DNA from: Laguncularia racemosa
Lineage: Eukaryota; Streptophyta; Magnoliopsida; Myrtales; Combretaceae
Length of the DNA: 64,000 nt
Direction of reading: 5' to 3'
Assembly: GCA_037954665.1 (NCBI GenBank)
Contig: JBBMOL010000139.1
Location: forward strand, 1,902,232 to 1,966,231
Part shown: piece after piece, positions 10,899-21,618 of the stretch
Layout: every line of letters starts with the position of its first letter
How positions within the stretch are numbered: position 1 is the stretch's first letter
Translations under genes and position numbers: made by a program
Notes under the pieces: generated by a model
Database searches by the model: none
Told to the model about the DNA's origin: nothing
The model's input: only the letters and a program-made list of their open reading frames with translations

Positions 10899-11810
10899 GA
10901 ACATTTCGGTAAGTTTTTGGATTTGTTCAAACAGTTACATATCAACTTACCACTTGTGGAAGCCCTTTCTCAGATGCCCCGGTATGCCAAGTTCTTGAAA
11001 GATTTACTATCTAATAAGAAGAAGATGGAAGAGATCTCCACTGCAACAATTGGTGCGAGTTGTTCTGCAATTTTACTAAACAAGCTTCTAAAGAAATTGA
11101 ATGATCCTGGGAGTTTCACCATACCATGTTTCATTGGTAATTTACCCGTAGAAAAAGCATTAGCAGATCTGGGGGCTAGCATAAATTTGATGCCATATTC
11201 CCTCTTTCAAAAGCTGGGATTAGGGGAGCCCAAACCCACACGAATGAGCCTTCAATTGGCAGACCGATCAGTGAAGTTTCCTAGAGGGGTCATTGAAGAT
11301 GTATTAGTAAAAGTAGAAACTTTCATCTTCTCGGTTGATTTTGTGATCCTGGACATGGAAGTTGACACTGAAGTTCCTTTGATCTTGGGACACCCCTTTT
11401 TAGCCACAGCCTGAGCAATCATTGATGTGGCTGAGGGTCGATTAGTGCTACGCATTGGGGGAGACGAGTTAGTGATACAAATACCAGCTGTGATGAAGAA
11501 ATCGGTAAATTCTGATGATACTTGTTATGCAATTGATTTAACTGATACCATTGTGGAAGATATCTTATGCAAGGATCCATTAGAGTTGAGTTTGAGAGTA
11601 TGTGATATTAAAGAGACAGAAGATTGTGCAATACAAGAAATGTTGACTCATCTTCATGGCAATGATGAACTTGGGATAAAAACAGAGAGGGAGAATATTG
11701 ATGCAGGAGATGTTACCAGATTGAAGCCCTCTATTGAAGATCCTCCAATTCTGGAGCTGAAGCAACTTCTTGACTATCTGGAGTATGCTTTCTTAGAGAA
11801 GGATTCTTAG
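10899..11810 (+). pseudogene. Athila-1 protease region (retropepsin)
   Basis: Aspartic protease that would cleave the Gag-Pol precursor. The frame is shifted relative to gag, with a break between 10,797 and 10,896 and a TAG at 10,896. It first shows a conserved segment (LHINLPLVEALSQMPRYAKF, from about 10,935), then the active-site DLGASINLMPYSLF with the catalytic Asp at about 11,166, then ADRS at 11,262 and a LILGHPFLATA motif at about 11,382-11,411, equivalent to the retropepsin ILG turn. A TGA at 11,412 and a TAG at 11,808 interrupt it. DLG instead of DSG/DTG is common in this branch. The span 11,427-11,810 is a linker of unclear role. Confidence 0.9.
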
Positions 11811-12800
11811 TTGCCAGTCATCATTGCAGCCGGGCTAACCATTGTTCAGAAGGAAAAGCTCTTGAAGATCTTGAAGGAGCACAAGCGTGCCTTGGCATGG
11901 AAAATCGCAGATATCCAAGGGGTTAGTCCATCTTTTTGCACACACAAAATCCTAATGGAAGACAATTTCAAACCAGTGGTGCAAGCTCAAAGACGACTTA
12001 ATCCAATCATGAAAGAAGTCGTTAAGAAAGAGGTAATCAAATTGTTAGATGCTGGGCTAATTTATCCCATTTCTGATAGTTCATGGGTAAGCCCCGTCCA
12101 GGTGGTGCCAAAGAAAGGGGGGATGACGGTGGTCCCAAATGAGAATAATGAGCTCATGCCAATGAAGACGGTGACGGGATGGTGAGTCTGCATTGACTAT
12201 CGTAAATTAAATGAAGCTACTCGCAAGGACCATTTTCCTTTACCTTTTGTCGATCAGATGTTGGAGAGGCTTGCTGGACATATGTTTTACTGTTTTTTAG
12301 ATGGGATGTCGGGATACCACCAGATTCAGATTGCCCTTGAAGATTAAGAGAAAACTACCTTCACATGTCCCTATGGCACATTTACTTACAGGAGGATGCC
12401 CTTTGGATTATGTAATGCACCGGCCACCTTTCAGCGGTGTATGTTAGCAATTTTCGAAGATCTGGTTGAAGATATTATGGAAGTATTCATGGATGACTTT
12501 TCCGTGTTTGGGGATTCGTTTGATTCTTGCCTACAGAATTTGGAAAGGGTGCTCATAAGTTGTGAAGAAACTAAATTAGTTTTGAATTGGGAGAAGTGTC
12601 ACTTCATGGTGACTGAAGGTATTGTCTTGGGACACAAAATATCTCAGCAGGGGATTGAAGTAGAAAACGCCAAGGTTGATACTATAGCCAAACTTCCCCC
12701 ACCCTCTTTGGTTAAAGCTATTTAGAGTTTTCTAGGACATGCTGGATTCTATAGACGATTCATCAAGGATTTTGCCAAAATTGCTCGTCCTCTTACCAGG
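11811..12800 (+). pseudogene. Athila-1 reverse transcriptase
   Basis: RNA-dependent DNA polymerase that copies the element RNA. Fingers/palm motifs appear in order: SWVSPVQVVPKKGG (about 12,081), VCIDYRKLNEATRKDHFPLP (12,186), FLDGMSGYHQI (12,294), the TFTCPYGTFTYRRMPFGLCNAPATFQRCM block (12,357-12,443) and the catalytic FMDDFSVFGDSF at 12,486-12,521 (FMDD in place of YMDD, usual here). The connection begins SFLGHAGFYRRFIKDF after 12,725. Stops at 12,183 (TGA), 12,345 (TAA) and 12,723 (TAG) lie exactly where relatives have Arg, Gln and Gln/Arg, so the length is intact but translation is not. Confidence 0.93.
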
Positions 12801-14669
12801 TTGCTGGAGAAGAACATCGCCTTTGATTTCAATGATGAATGTCTCCAAGCCTTTGAGGCGCTGAAGGAGAAATTGACCGAAGCTCCTATCATGGTGGCTC
12901 CAGATTGGAACCTACCATTTGAACTGATGTGCGATGCCAGCGACTATGCTATAAGAGCTGTCCTGGGTCAAAGAAAGGATAAGTATTTCCAACTGATATA
13001 CTATGCCAGCAAAACTCTAACTGGTGCTCAAGAGAATTATACCACTACTGAGAAGGAGTTATTGGCAGTAGTGTTCGCTTTTGATAAATTCCAATCTTAT
13101 CTTGTTCTTTCTAAGGTGATAGTGTATACTGACCACTCCGCATTGAGATATTTAATGACCAAGACGGATGCAAAACCCCGCCTCATCAGGTGGATACTCC
13201 TATTGCAAGAATTTAACCTTGAGATCAGAGACAAGAAGGGAGCAGAAAACCTCGCAGCGGATCATCTATCTCGATTGGAGAACCCATGTGTAGAGCAGCT
13301 GAAGGAAGAAGATATTAACGATAGATTTCCTGAGGAGAATTTGTATTCCATCAACAAAGTCAGCAGTTCAGAGTCCCCATGGTTTGTAGACATGGCCAAC
13401 TATCTAGTGGCTAGGGTCCTTCCACAGGACATGTCAAAGCAACAGAAAAAGAAGTCCTTTACTGACCTGAAGTATTACTATTGGGAAGACCCTTACTTTT
13501 TCAGGTATTGCTTAAACCAAATGATCAGGCGTTGTGTCTCATATGAGGAAGGACGGGAGATCTTGAACCATTGCCATAGTGGACCCACTAGAGGACACCA
13601 TGGTGCCAATAGGACAGCCCACAAAGTGCTAAAAGCTGGTTTTTATTGGCCGTCAGTATTCAAGGATGCCCAAAGTTTTGTAGCTCAGTGCGATCGATGC
13701 CAAAGAGATGGCAATATTTCAAGGAGGGACGAAATGCCACAGCACTATATTCTGGAGTGTGAGATGTTTGATGTATGGGGTATTGATTTTATGGGGCCAT
13801 TTCCTCCTTTATATGGAAACAAGTATATATTGGTAGCAGTGGATTATGTGTCTAAGTGGGCTGAAGCACAAGCTCTACCAACAAATGACGCTAAGGTTGT
13901 TGTCAAGTTCCTCAAGAAGCTCTTTTGCCATTTTAGGGTGCCTCGAGCACTAATTAGTGATCGAGGTACACATTTTTGCAACTCTCAGATTGAACAAGTC
14001 TTAAAAAGATATGGAGTGACTCACCGTCTCACCACTCCTTATCATCTACAGACAAGTGGGCAAGTAGAGTTGACAAATAGAGAGCTAAAGCGCATCTTAA
14101 TGAGATCAACTCTCCAGCATGGGCGAGATTGGGCAGACAGGTTAGACGATGCGTTATGGGCTTATAGGACGGCCTACAAAACACCACTTGGTACAACTCC
14201 TTTTCGGTTAGTATATGGGAAAGCGTGTCACTTACCAATTGAGATTCAGCATCGAGCGTTCTGGGCAATCAAGACTATCAACCTCGATCTCGACAAGTCA
14301 GGAGCTCACAGGAAAAGGCAAATTAATGAGCTTGATGAGTTAAGACTTATGGCCTATGACAACGCTAGTTTCTATAAGGAGAGAGCCAAAGCATATCATG
14401 ATGCAAGGTTGTGCCAGCACAAGCAATTTGAGGAAGGAGATATGGTATTGCTATTCAACTCCAGGTTAAAACTTTTTCCTGGGAAACTCAAATCAAAATG
14501 GTCAGGTCCTTTTCGGGTAAAGAACGTTTTCCCTTATGGCACGGTGGAGTTAGAACACCTTGAAAAGGGTATTTTCAAGGTCAATGGACAGAGACTTAAA
14601 CATTACTTAGGAGATAAGAGGGTCTTTGAAGAAAGAGTGGAGCTGACCCTTATTCGAATCCATAACTGA
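12801..14669 (+). CDS. Athila-1 RNase H and integrase (open frame)
   Basis: The longest intact frame in the window (622 codons), continuing the RT frame. RNase H residues: Asp45 in MCDASDYA, Glu84 in TEKELLA, Asp111 in YTDHSAL and Asp154 in ADHLSR; a usual Gly after DYA is Arg here. Integrase: zinc-binding HHCC (His257/259 region, GHHG at 265-268, Cys297 and Cys300), catalytic Asp329 (WGIDFMG), Asp387 (ISDRGTHF) and Glu423 (GQVEL) with 35 residues between the last two, and a C-terminal GPF-type module at about 545-572. The apparent start Met follows a TAG at 12,723 and is not a natural start: in the live element this is the end of the polyprotein. No chromodomain follows. It stops at 14,667-14,669. 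Confidence 0.93.
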   Translation: MLEKNIAFDFNDECLQAFEALKEKLTEAPIMVAPDWNLPFELMCDASDYAIRAVLGQRKDKYFQLIYYASKTLTGAQENYTTTEKELLAVVFAFDKFQSYLVLSKVIVYTDHSALRYLMTKTDAKPRLIRWILLLQEFNLEIRDKKGAENLAADHLSRLENPCVEQLKEEDINDRFPEENLYSINKVSSSESPWFVDMANYLVARVLPQDMSKQQKKKSFTDLKYYYWEDPYFFRYCLNQMIRRCVSYEEGREILNHCHSGPTRGHHGANRTAHKVLKAGFYWPSVFKDAQSFVAQCDRCQRDGNISRRDEMPQHYILECEMFDVWGIDFMGPFPPLYGNKYILVAVDYVSKWAEAQALPTNDAKVVVKFLKKLFCHFRVPRALISDRGTHFCNSQIEQVLKRYGVTHRLTTPYHLQTSGQVELTNRELKRILMRSTLQHGRDWADRLDDALWAYRTAYKTPLGTTPFRLVYGKACHLPIEIQHRAFWAIKTINLDLDKSGAHRKRQINELDELRLMAYDNASFYKERAKAYHDARLCQHKQFEEGDMVLLFNSRLKLFPGKLKSKWSGPFRVKNVFPYGTVELEHLEKGIFKVNGQRLKHYLGDKRVFEERVELTLIRIHN

Positions 14670-14684
14670 CCTTTTTCTATTCCT

Positions 14685-14745
14685 TAGGTCGAGCCAACGA
14701 CGTTAAACAAAAGCACTGGCTGCGAGGCAACCCATGCATCTACTA
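14685..14745 (+). promoter_or_regulatory. Conserved post-pol noncoding motif (GTCGAGC...GAGGCAACCC)
   Basis: Shortly after the pol stop comes GTCGAGCCAACGACGTTAAA, then AGCACTGGCTGCGAGGCAACCC. Corrupted equivalents follow pol in the other Athila/Tat copies, near 32,155-32,200 (minus), 54,360-54,425 (minus) and 62,660-62,715 (plus). Similar text follows pol in many plant Athila/Tat elements. Its role is not known to me; position suggests RNA structure, splicing or translation control. Confidence 0.65.
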
Positions 14746-15194
14746 GGTTAGTTTTTCCTTCTTACTGTCATCATCAATACATTTGTGAGTGGTGGTTTCG
14801 CAGGTAAGATTTTAACAAAGAGGGTACGACATAGTCTAAGCCACACCAAAGTGTATGGGCATTTGTGAAAGGTGTTTCATTTCAGGGGATGACATGGGTA
14901 CAGGCACAGTAAAGTTACAAGTCGTGCCACAAGGTAAGATTTTTCCAAGTTCTTTTATACAGGAGCAGTGCATGACACGACTTATAACACGCCCAGTTTG
15001 AGACCGTGTCATCAATAGCCCTTAGGGTTCGCGATTTTCATAAATAAGATGCCTTGCACTACACTTCTCTCCTCATTCCCACATTACTTCTCTCTGCATC
15101 TTCATTTTTTTTTTCTTTCCTCTCTGTTGTTTCCACTAGGTGAAGAACATCATTCATCAATCTTTAGAGATTTCTTAAGCGTGGTGTATTCAAG
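14746..15194 (+). other. Spacer between pol and env-like ORF, with candidate splice sites
   Basis: There is no convincing ORF. GGTAAGATTT donor-like words occur at 14,801 and 14,931, and acceptor-like tracts end in CAG at about 14,959 and in TTTCCACTAG at about 15,140. Env-like ORFs of Athila elements are thought to be expressed from spliced RNA, which would fit, but this is inference. A T tract at 15,105-15,125 precedes the last acceptor. Confidence 0.45.
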
Positions 15195-16553
15195 ATGCCT
15201 AGGACGAAAACGGTGGCGTGTAAGAATGCTCAACCTCGTTCAACTGGGGGTTCCTCTAGGACTTCGAGACGCTATCCTCCTAACTTGAGGAGGGAAGATG
15301 AAGCTAAGTATGACACGGCGCGAGAACGGAAGGTATTCATGCCTAATGTGGTAATTGATTGGGAAGTGCTGGCTCGGTATGGGTTGGTGGAACGATTTGA
15401 TCAATTCTTGAACGACCCAGCTTGGAGAGCACTTCTGAGCATTGAGGAGGACGTGTATTCTTCGCTGAGCTATGATTTCGTCGCCACATTCAAGCTTAGT
15501 TTCGGCTGGCATACCCAGCTTGATAACGTGGTCTCCTTCTACTGCCAAGGGAGTTACCACCGTATTGAAATGAGAGACTTCATCAAGTGCCTGAGTATTT
15601 ATGACAATGCGTATATTGACTCCAATGAATTCTCTCAGCTTCCAGATGCCTTTCCTAGGGGCCTACTGCAGTATAGAGTGTGGAATAGTATGGGAGATGG
15701 TGGATATGGTCCCTCTAAATCTAAGGGAAGCCATTTAAGGGATCTTGCCGTGCGTGTACTTCATTACATTCTGGCCTGTTCAACCACTGGTAGAGGTGAT
15801 TCTCAGGGGGTTGTGAATGCTTCGGACCTGTACCAGCTGTGGAGTATGATCACGGGTACCCGGGTTAATGTTGGATTAGCAACTATTTGGTGTTTGAAAA
15901 AACAGTGTGATCCGGGGCATCACAAGGTTTTTGTCGGCTCCTGGATTACCCGTATTTTGAAAAATTATGGTGTCTTTCCAACACAGGTTCCCAAAGACAG
16001 TTGTGGAAGGAGTACCTCTCTACCCGAGAGTGTTTTGCGGAGGTGGAGGTTTCGCATACTGGACGCATCTGACGAACAACAAAAGCCGGAGATAGAACCC
16101 GTGCAGGATGAAGAGCAAGAGCAGGCCGGACCAAATTAGGAGCTAGTAGATTTTGTGAAGAGATTAACTGCGGATTTGGAAGAAATTAAGAGAGAACAAG
16201 CCAGGCAGTCAAAGTGGGTGAAGGGCCTGAAGAGTTATTTGGTCACGTGTTTATCCCGTATTGGTGAGAAATTGGGGGTAGATCTTCCCCCATGTGGTGG
16301 CTCTAGCGATGAGGACGTAGCATCACAAGCTACTCGGGTTGTTTCTGGAGGAGATCGTCACTCGAGCGGTGCATATGATCCCGATTTTCATTTTGGAGAA
16401 TCCTCGAGTGCAGCTTTCAGGGTACGACATGAAAGTCCCGTAATTGCTACTGCCGAAGCGAGCAATCAGCAGGATACTGAGGTGATTGGATCTGATTCTC
16501 CTCGCCGATCGGGCACTGTATCGTTGCCATCTGATGATGACTTCAGTAGCTGA
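15195..16553 (+). pseudogene. Athila-1 env-position ORF (Athila ORF protein), one in-frame stop
   Basis: One frame of 452 codons runs from the ATG at 15,195 to the stop before 16,554, interrupted only by TAG at 16,137. It resembles the plant Athila ORF family found after integrase: a basic N-terminus, a globular part (VLARYGLVERFDQFLNDPAW, then FKLSFGW, then YHRIEMRDFIKCLSIYD, then GVVNASDLYQLWSMITGTRV and LATIWCLKK) and a charged C-terminus with a coiled-coil-like LTADLEEIKREQARQSKW followed by a Ser/Asp/Glu-rich tail. I see no clear signal peptide or transmembrane helix, so calling it an envelope glycoprotein is not justified by sequence. The same ORF, corrupted, lies at 52,700-53,850 in Athila-B. 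Confidence 0.8.
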
Positions 16554-16939
16554 TCTCACGAGTGGATAGATGGAAGTTGGACTCGGGAGATTTGGACCAT
16601 TGTGCAGAACAGCCGTTTTACTTTTATTTTTACTATCTTAATTTGTTTAATTCTGGAAGACTGACCAACCACTAATGTTTGAAATAGAAAATGCTGATGA
16701 TAGTTAGCTTTATTTTCAGTCGATTATTAGTTTCTTTTGTTTTGTTTTGTTTTTTTTTTTTTTGTGAGATACGGGCTTTCAAAGTACACCAACCCGTTAC
16801 GTTTAGCAGGGGTTCTCATGACTCTACTTGTGCGTCGCTTGACTTTCTGTTAAAGATCCGCGTTGTAAGAGAATTCAGGGAAGTTTTTCGTTTTCCTTTT
16901 GTTTTCTTTTTGCTTTTATTCTTTGCTTCCCTTTATGCA

Positions 16940-16995
16940 TTTCATGAGGACATTGGGGACAATGTCTATTATAAGTGTGGGGAAGGGGGTTAGGA
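16940..16995 (+). promoter_or_regulatory. Internal polypurine tract, possible central PPT
   Basis: CATGAGGACATTGGGGACAA is followed by ATAAGTGTGGGGAAGGGGG. The AGTGTGGGGAA core is the same as at the true 3' PPT (18,251-18,261), and both are preceded by a TGAGGACA word. It could prime a second plus-strand start. Equivalent pairs are visible in the other Athila/Tat copies. Confidence 0.6.
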
Positions 16996-18229
16996 AAACG
17001 AAACTAGGATACAAGGGTTGTGCAATCAAAAATGTAATTTCCTCTTAATTAAGGTATAATCGATGATGACCTTTGACAATCAAGGACTGCTGAGATTTGT
17101 TTATACCCCCGTGGAAAATCTTTAACAATTTTTATTCTCTTATTATGTATTAGAGATACGTTGCTAAAATTACAAGATGAAATCTAAGTGAAGTAAAATT
17201 ACTTGTCATTTAACCTTTACTTTCAGGAAGTGAGATTGGATTAAGGTCACTAGTGAGTTTAGTATGCTCTTCTTTTTGCTCAGTAGGTAAGCTATATAAC
17301 TTGGAGTGAAGGAGTAAATGCTACATGTAACTTGGTGATTCCTTTTCGAAGAAGTGTAAAAAAAAAATAAAAATGGGAGTAATGGAAGAATATATTAATA
17401 TGTAAATAGTTCAGAAGTGGGCCTCATAGACTCGAGTAATTAAGCCTGAGAGATTCCTATTTAAGGAATAACATCTATTGACTCAGGTGACGAACTTGGG
17501 ATCAATGGCTGAAAGCTTGCTACAAGGGTCGTGAGAAAAGTTCGAGAAAACTGAACTTAAAAGAGCTTATATGAATGATAGTTGATTGATTGAGATGGTA
17601 GAGGTTCGAAGGGGTATTTTTAAAACCTAATAGCCTAAGATCGCCTGGTCTGGGACTTACTGACCAAGGAAACCATCTTAATTAATTAATTAATTAATTA
17701 AATGAGTTAATTGGACTCGAACAAGTAAATCCTAGGGACGCCTTCTATGATGAGGGAATAACGTCTGTTAACTCGAGTGATGAACTCGGGATTATCGATC
17801 GAAAGTTCGTTACATGGGTCAGTTAACTTAGTTAAGTTCTTTAATGGTAAACTCCCAAAATTAACTTAAGAATTGGATGAAATAGAAAAGGAAGAGCTAG
17901 GGGACAAGTGGATACAACATACCTTTAGTCCCTGTTGTGTTGCTTACAACCGTGGTTAAAAGGATTGCATACTTTATTTTACTAGTCTCGATCTTGTGGC
18001 AATTTTGACTTTGGGAATTTTAGTTTAAATGATAAGGGTAATAGTTTAATTTACTTGGATTAGCTTTGGGAATTTTAGTATTTGTATTTTATATACAACT
18101 AACGGTAAGATTGAGTAAAAATTATCAATGATTGAGGTATAGCATGAAATTGATGATGCTGAAATATCTTCTCGATTGCTGGAACTTATGAGAACTTGTC
18201 CTTTAGGTTTTTTGTAATCCGTGTTTGCT
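16996..18229 (+). other. Athila-1 long 3' noncoding region with internal repeats
   Basis: There is no supported ORF. It contains two diverged copies of a ~66-bp direct repeat (17,466-17,531 and 17,754-17,820, both starting GGAATAAC and ending GGGTC), a TTAA microsatellite at 17,678-17,702 and an A tract at 17,359-17,368. The same order is recognisable on the minus strand of Athila-B (about 51,050-51,460), so this organisation belongs to the family. Confidence 0.75.
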
Positions 18230-18263
18230 TGAGGACAAGCAAAAGCTTAAGTGTGGGGAAATT
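18230..18263 (+). promoter_or_regulatory. Athila-1 3' polypurine tract
   Basis: Purine-rich AAGTGTGGGGAAATT directly precedes the 3' LTR start TGATAAG, with TTGAGGACAAGCAAAAGC upstream. This is the position and composition expected for the plus-strand primer of a Ty3/gypsy element. Confidence 0.9.
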
Positions 18264-19774
18264 TGATAAGAGTAAATTAACCCTTGTAAATCATGGGCGT
18301 TAATGATGAATTTGTGTAGTCATTTGAATAAAATCAATGCGGATTCGGTACTTAACAGATAAATATATCAGTTTCAGGGTATAATACCAAAGAGAAGGAG
18401 AAAGATAACAAAAGGAGCATGATTGAAGCTTAAAAGATCAAGTTAAAGTTACTTATGGACAACACAGGGGAAGCTACGCCCGTGTCATGAACCGTGGGTA
18501 CACCTGAAGATGAAAGTTGTCACTTGGAAAGGAAGCACGGCTTGTGATATGGGTGTGCTTGAAGCCGCGGCAGACTCTACGAAGACATGGAAAGCTCCAG
18601 AACTTGGCACGGTTTATAATCTAGCCGTATTTCTAGCTGTTCCAAACACTGAACAAGAATGAGGAATTACAGATTATCAACCAGAGGGAGACACGGTTTG
18701 AAATCTAGCCGTGTTGTTGGGCGTGTCATGCGACTCTTACTCACTTGTCGAGATTCACTTGGAAAAGGAAAGATACAGTCGTATCTTTTCAGTTAAAGAT
18801 GCTCGGCCATTCCTTAGGAAGTATAAATAGAACAACCCTAAGGAGAGAAAGGGGAGGCACAAGAGAAACCCTAGAGAAGAGAAGTTGTTGTCAGAATAGT
18901 TTTCAGATTTGAAGCCAAGATATTTCGTGTTTGAATTTTCCTTATGGATTCAATTAATTTCTATTTTGTTCTTTTTATTAGATTCATGAGTAGCTAATTG
19001 TTTCATACCTGATCTCTTGAGAAACCCCTGATTGTCATGTAACGGAATTGTTGATGTTCAATAATTAATTCTACTCTTTGAGTTTATTCATGTTGTAATC
19101 ATAGTTTGTTCATCTTGATATGTGCGCAGTATTAGGATGAGATTAGATCTCTGTTATTAAGATTAAGAAATCATTTAATAAAGTAGATCTGGCATGAATA
19201 ATAAGACCCCTTGTAATCCTAAAGGTAGGTTATAGGAGGTTTTTTGTATTGAATGAAGTCATTGTGGTCTAGTTCAATTGAGAGTCCTAGGATTTTATTG
19301 CAATCTTAATTATGTTAATTAAAGAGAGATCTTAATTGACTTAATTAGGATTAGAGATTATTGATCTTGAGAAAGACCCTAATCTAGTGTAAGAAACTCC
19401 GCAAATCAGATATTGGGTATTAATCATTGGAATGTTTGGAATTGAATACAAGTTGCATGAGAATTAGGGGTGGATCTTGGGTAGGGTATGTTTAGATCAT
19501 CGAATTAATTAAGGGAGTGTTTGATTATATTTACTTTGTTCATTTTATTCGTATCTTTCAGATTTAAGAAATAATTAGGATAATTGAGATCATTAATAGT
19601 GAGAAGTTAAATAGTAGATAATCGTTAGTACTAGTACTTATAAGTCTTCGTGGGATCGATACCTGTACTCCTATGCTATACTGCTAATTGATAGGTATAC
19701 TTGCCTAAGAACTGATCGTAAGCTAGGATTGAGTATAGGGTTTTAACTTGTTAGAACGGTTAGATCGTACATCA
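18264..19774 (+). repeat. Athila-1 3' LTR
   Basis: Begins TGATAAGAGTAAATTAACCC and ends GTACATCA, 1,511 bp like the 5' LTR. The pair differs at roughly 50 positions plus two single-base indels counted by eye, mostly C/T and A/G changes. It is followed by CATGC, the right copy of the target duplication, and then by satellite. Confidence 0.95.
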
Positions 19775-21618
19775 CATGCATAATTGTACACATGCACAGC
19801 TAAATACACATAAGCACAACTGCAAGCATGTACGCAAGCGCGATCGTATGGGTACACATATGGTTGTATGCACATACACAATTGCACGCACTCATGCAAA
19901 CATGACCTCATGACTACATAAATGCACACAAGCATAGATATATGACCACACACATGCTCACACGCATGCATGCATGACTGCACACACGCATGCTTACACA
20001 ACTGACTGCACATATGCATGCTTACACACATGACAGCACATATGCACGCTTAATAGCTCACATAATTGCATGCATGCACAACCATACGACCATACGCTTA
20101 CATACACGAACATACGCATGCAAGCATGACCACATGCACATACACATGATTGCTTAACCGCTCGCATACGCACATGATTGCACACACACACACATGAATG
20201 CAAGTATGCAGGCACAACTACATGCACACATGCAGACACGTATGAAGGATGACTGTAGACATGTAAGATCGCATGACTACATCTACATATACACGTTGGA
20301 CCACATGCATGCATGCACATGTGATCACATGCACGTAAGCATGACTAGACACATATACGCAAGCATGTAACACCACATGCATGTACGCATGCATGCACGC
20401 ACTCACATATGACCACACACTCGCAAACTTGCACACTCGACTCTATAATTGCTTGGACACACACACAGCTGCATGCATGCACACTTACCCATACGATTGC
20501 ACACACAATCATACGTACATGCGAATATACGAACGTATGCATGACTACATGCATGCACACATGAATGGACAACCACACACACTCACGCTATTACGTACGA
20601 ATACATGCATGCACAAATACACATACGTATGCATGACCACACGCACAAACAAACACATATACACATGAATGATCACATACACAAATGCATGACCATAAGC
20701 ACACATGCTTGATCACATGCATGCATGCTAGCATGATCTCAAGACTGTATACACATACAAGCTTGTATGCATGACTACAAACTTAGATGTATGCACACAC
20801 ACATGTACGTACGACTGTATGCATGAACAAATGCACGGCCGTTTAACCACAAGCATGGATGCATGACCACATGCACGCTCGCATGAACTACATGTACGCA
20901 CAAATGCACAACTGGTCGAATGTACACACGTAAAGCCACATGCATGACCACACACACGCATGAATTTACATATATATGCATGATCGTACACATGCATGAC
21001 CACATGCACATATAGATAACCGTATGCATGCACACACACATGACCACAACCATACATACACACAATCACATGCATACACATACATACGACACTCATATAC
21101 ACACATGCATGTATAATCACACAAATGCGCACATGCACTTATACACAACTGTATGCATATACACATGACTACACAATCGCATGCACGCATGGATGCTTAA
21201 TCCTATGCACGAAAGCATGCAAGACCGTACATACACAAGCATGATTGTACACACCATTGCACGTATGCATGCATTCATGCACAGACAATCGCACGGACAC
21301 ACGTACATACGACTGCATGCACGCATAACCACATAACAACATGCAAGTACATATGTACACATGACTACTAACGTGCATGTACACAAAAGTCACATGTATG
21401 CACTCATGTACGATTGCACAACTGCATGCACGCATGCACTTGCAACTATACACACGCAATGCACTAGTAACTGCACGACTGCACATATGCACGCATGCAT
21501 AACCACATGCACTTATGCATGCATGACCGCACGATTGCATGCACACACAACTATTCATAGGCTTACATGCTCATATGACCACACACATGCATGCATGCAC
21601 ATACGATCACACAATTGC
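19775..21618 (-). repeat. TGCATG satellite, block 5
   Basis: C/A form on plus, continuing block 4 after Athila-1; the first five bases CATGC are the right target duplication. Words are as in block 4 (CGACTGCATGC, ACCACATGCATG). It ends at 21,618, where the LTR of copy N1 begins, with last bases ATTGC. Confidence 0.92.

Larger units (their letters stand above)
7609..19774 (+). mobile_element. Athila-1: complete Athila-type Ty3/gypsy retrotransposon (12,166 bp)
   Basis: Complete element inserted in the satellite: two 1,511-bp LTRs, tRNA-Asp primer site, gag, protease, RT, RNase H, integrase, an env-like ORF, a long 3' noncoding region and a polypurine tract. The env-like ORF after integrase and the tRNA-Asp site place it in the Athila group of the Athila/Tat branch. 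The LTRs differ at about 50 positions by eye (3-4%), mostly transitions, so the insertion is moderately recent. I count eleven in-frame stops (ten in gag-pol, one in the env-like ORF) and one frame change, so the copy cannot make its proteins now. It belongs to the same family as Athila-B at 48,952-58,545. Confidence 0.95.

Noticed and set aside
16691..16993. Hydrophobic 100-codon ORF after the env-position ORF
   Set aside because: Its Phe/Leu richness comes from T-rich noncoding sequence and it ends in the internal polypurine tract. It is not recognisable in Athila-B.
17678..17702. TTAA run as a possible transposon target or origin
   Set aside because: It is a simple microsatellite inside the Athila 3' region and is also visible in Athila-B.
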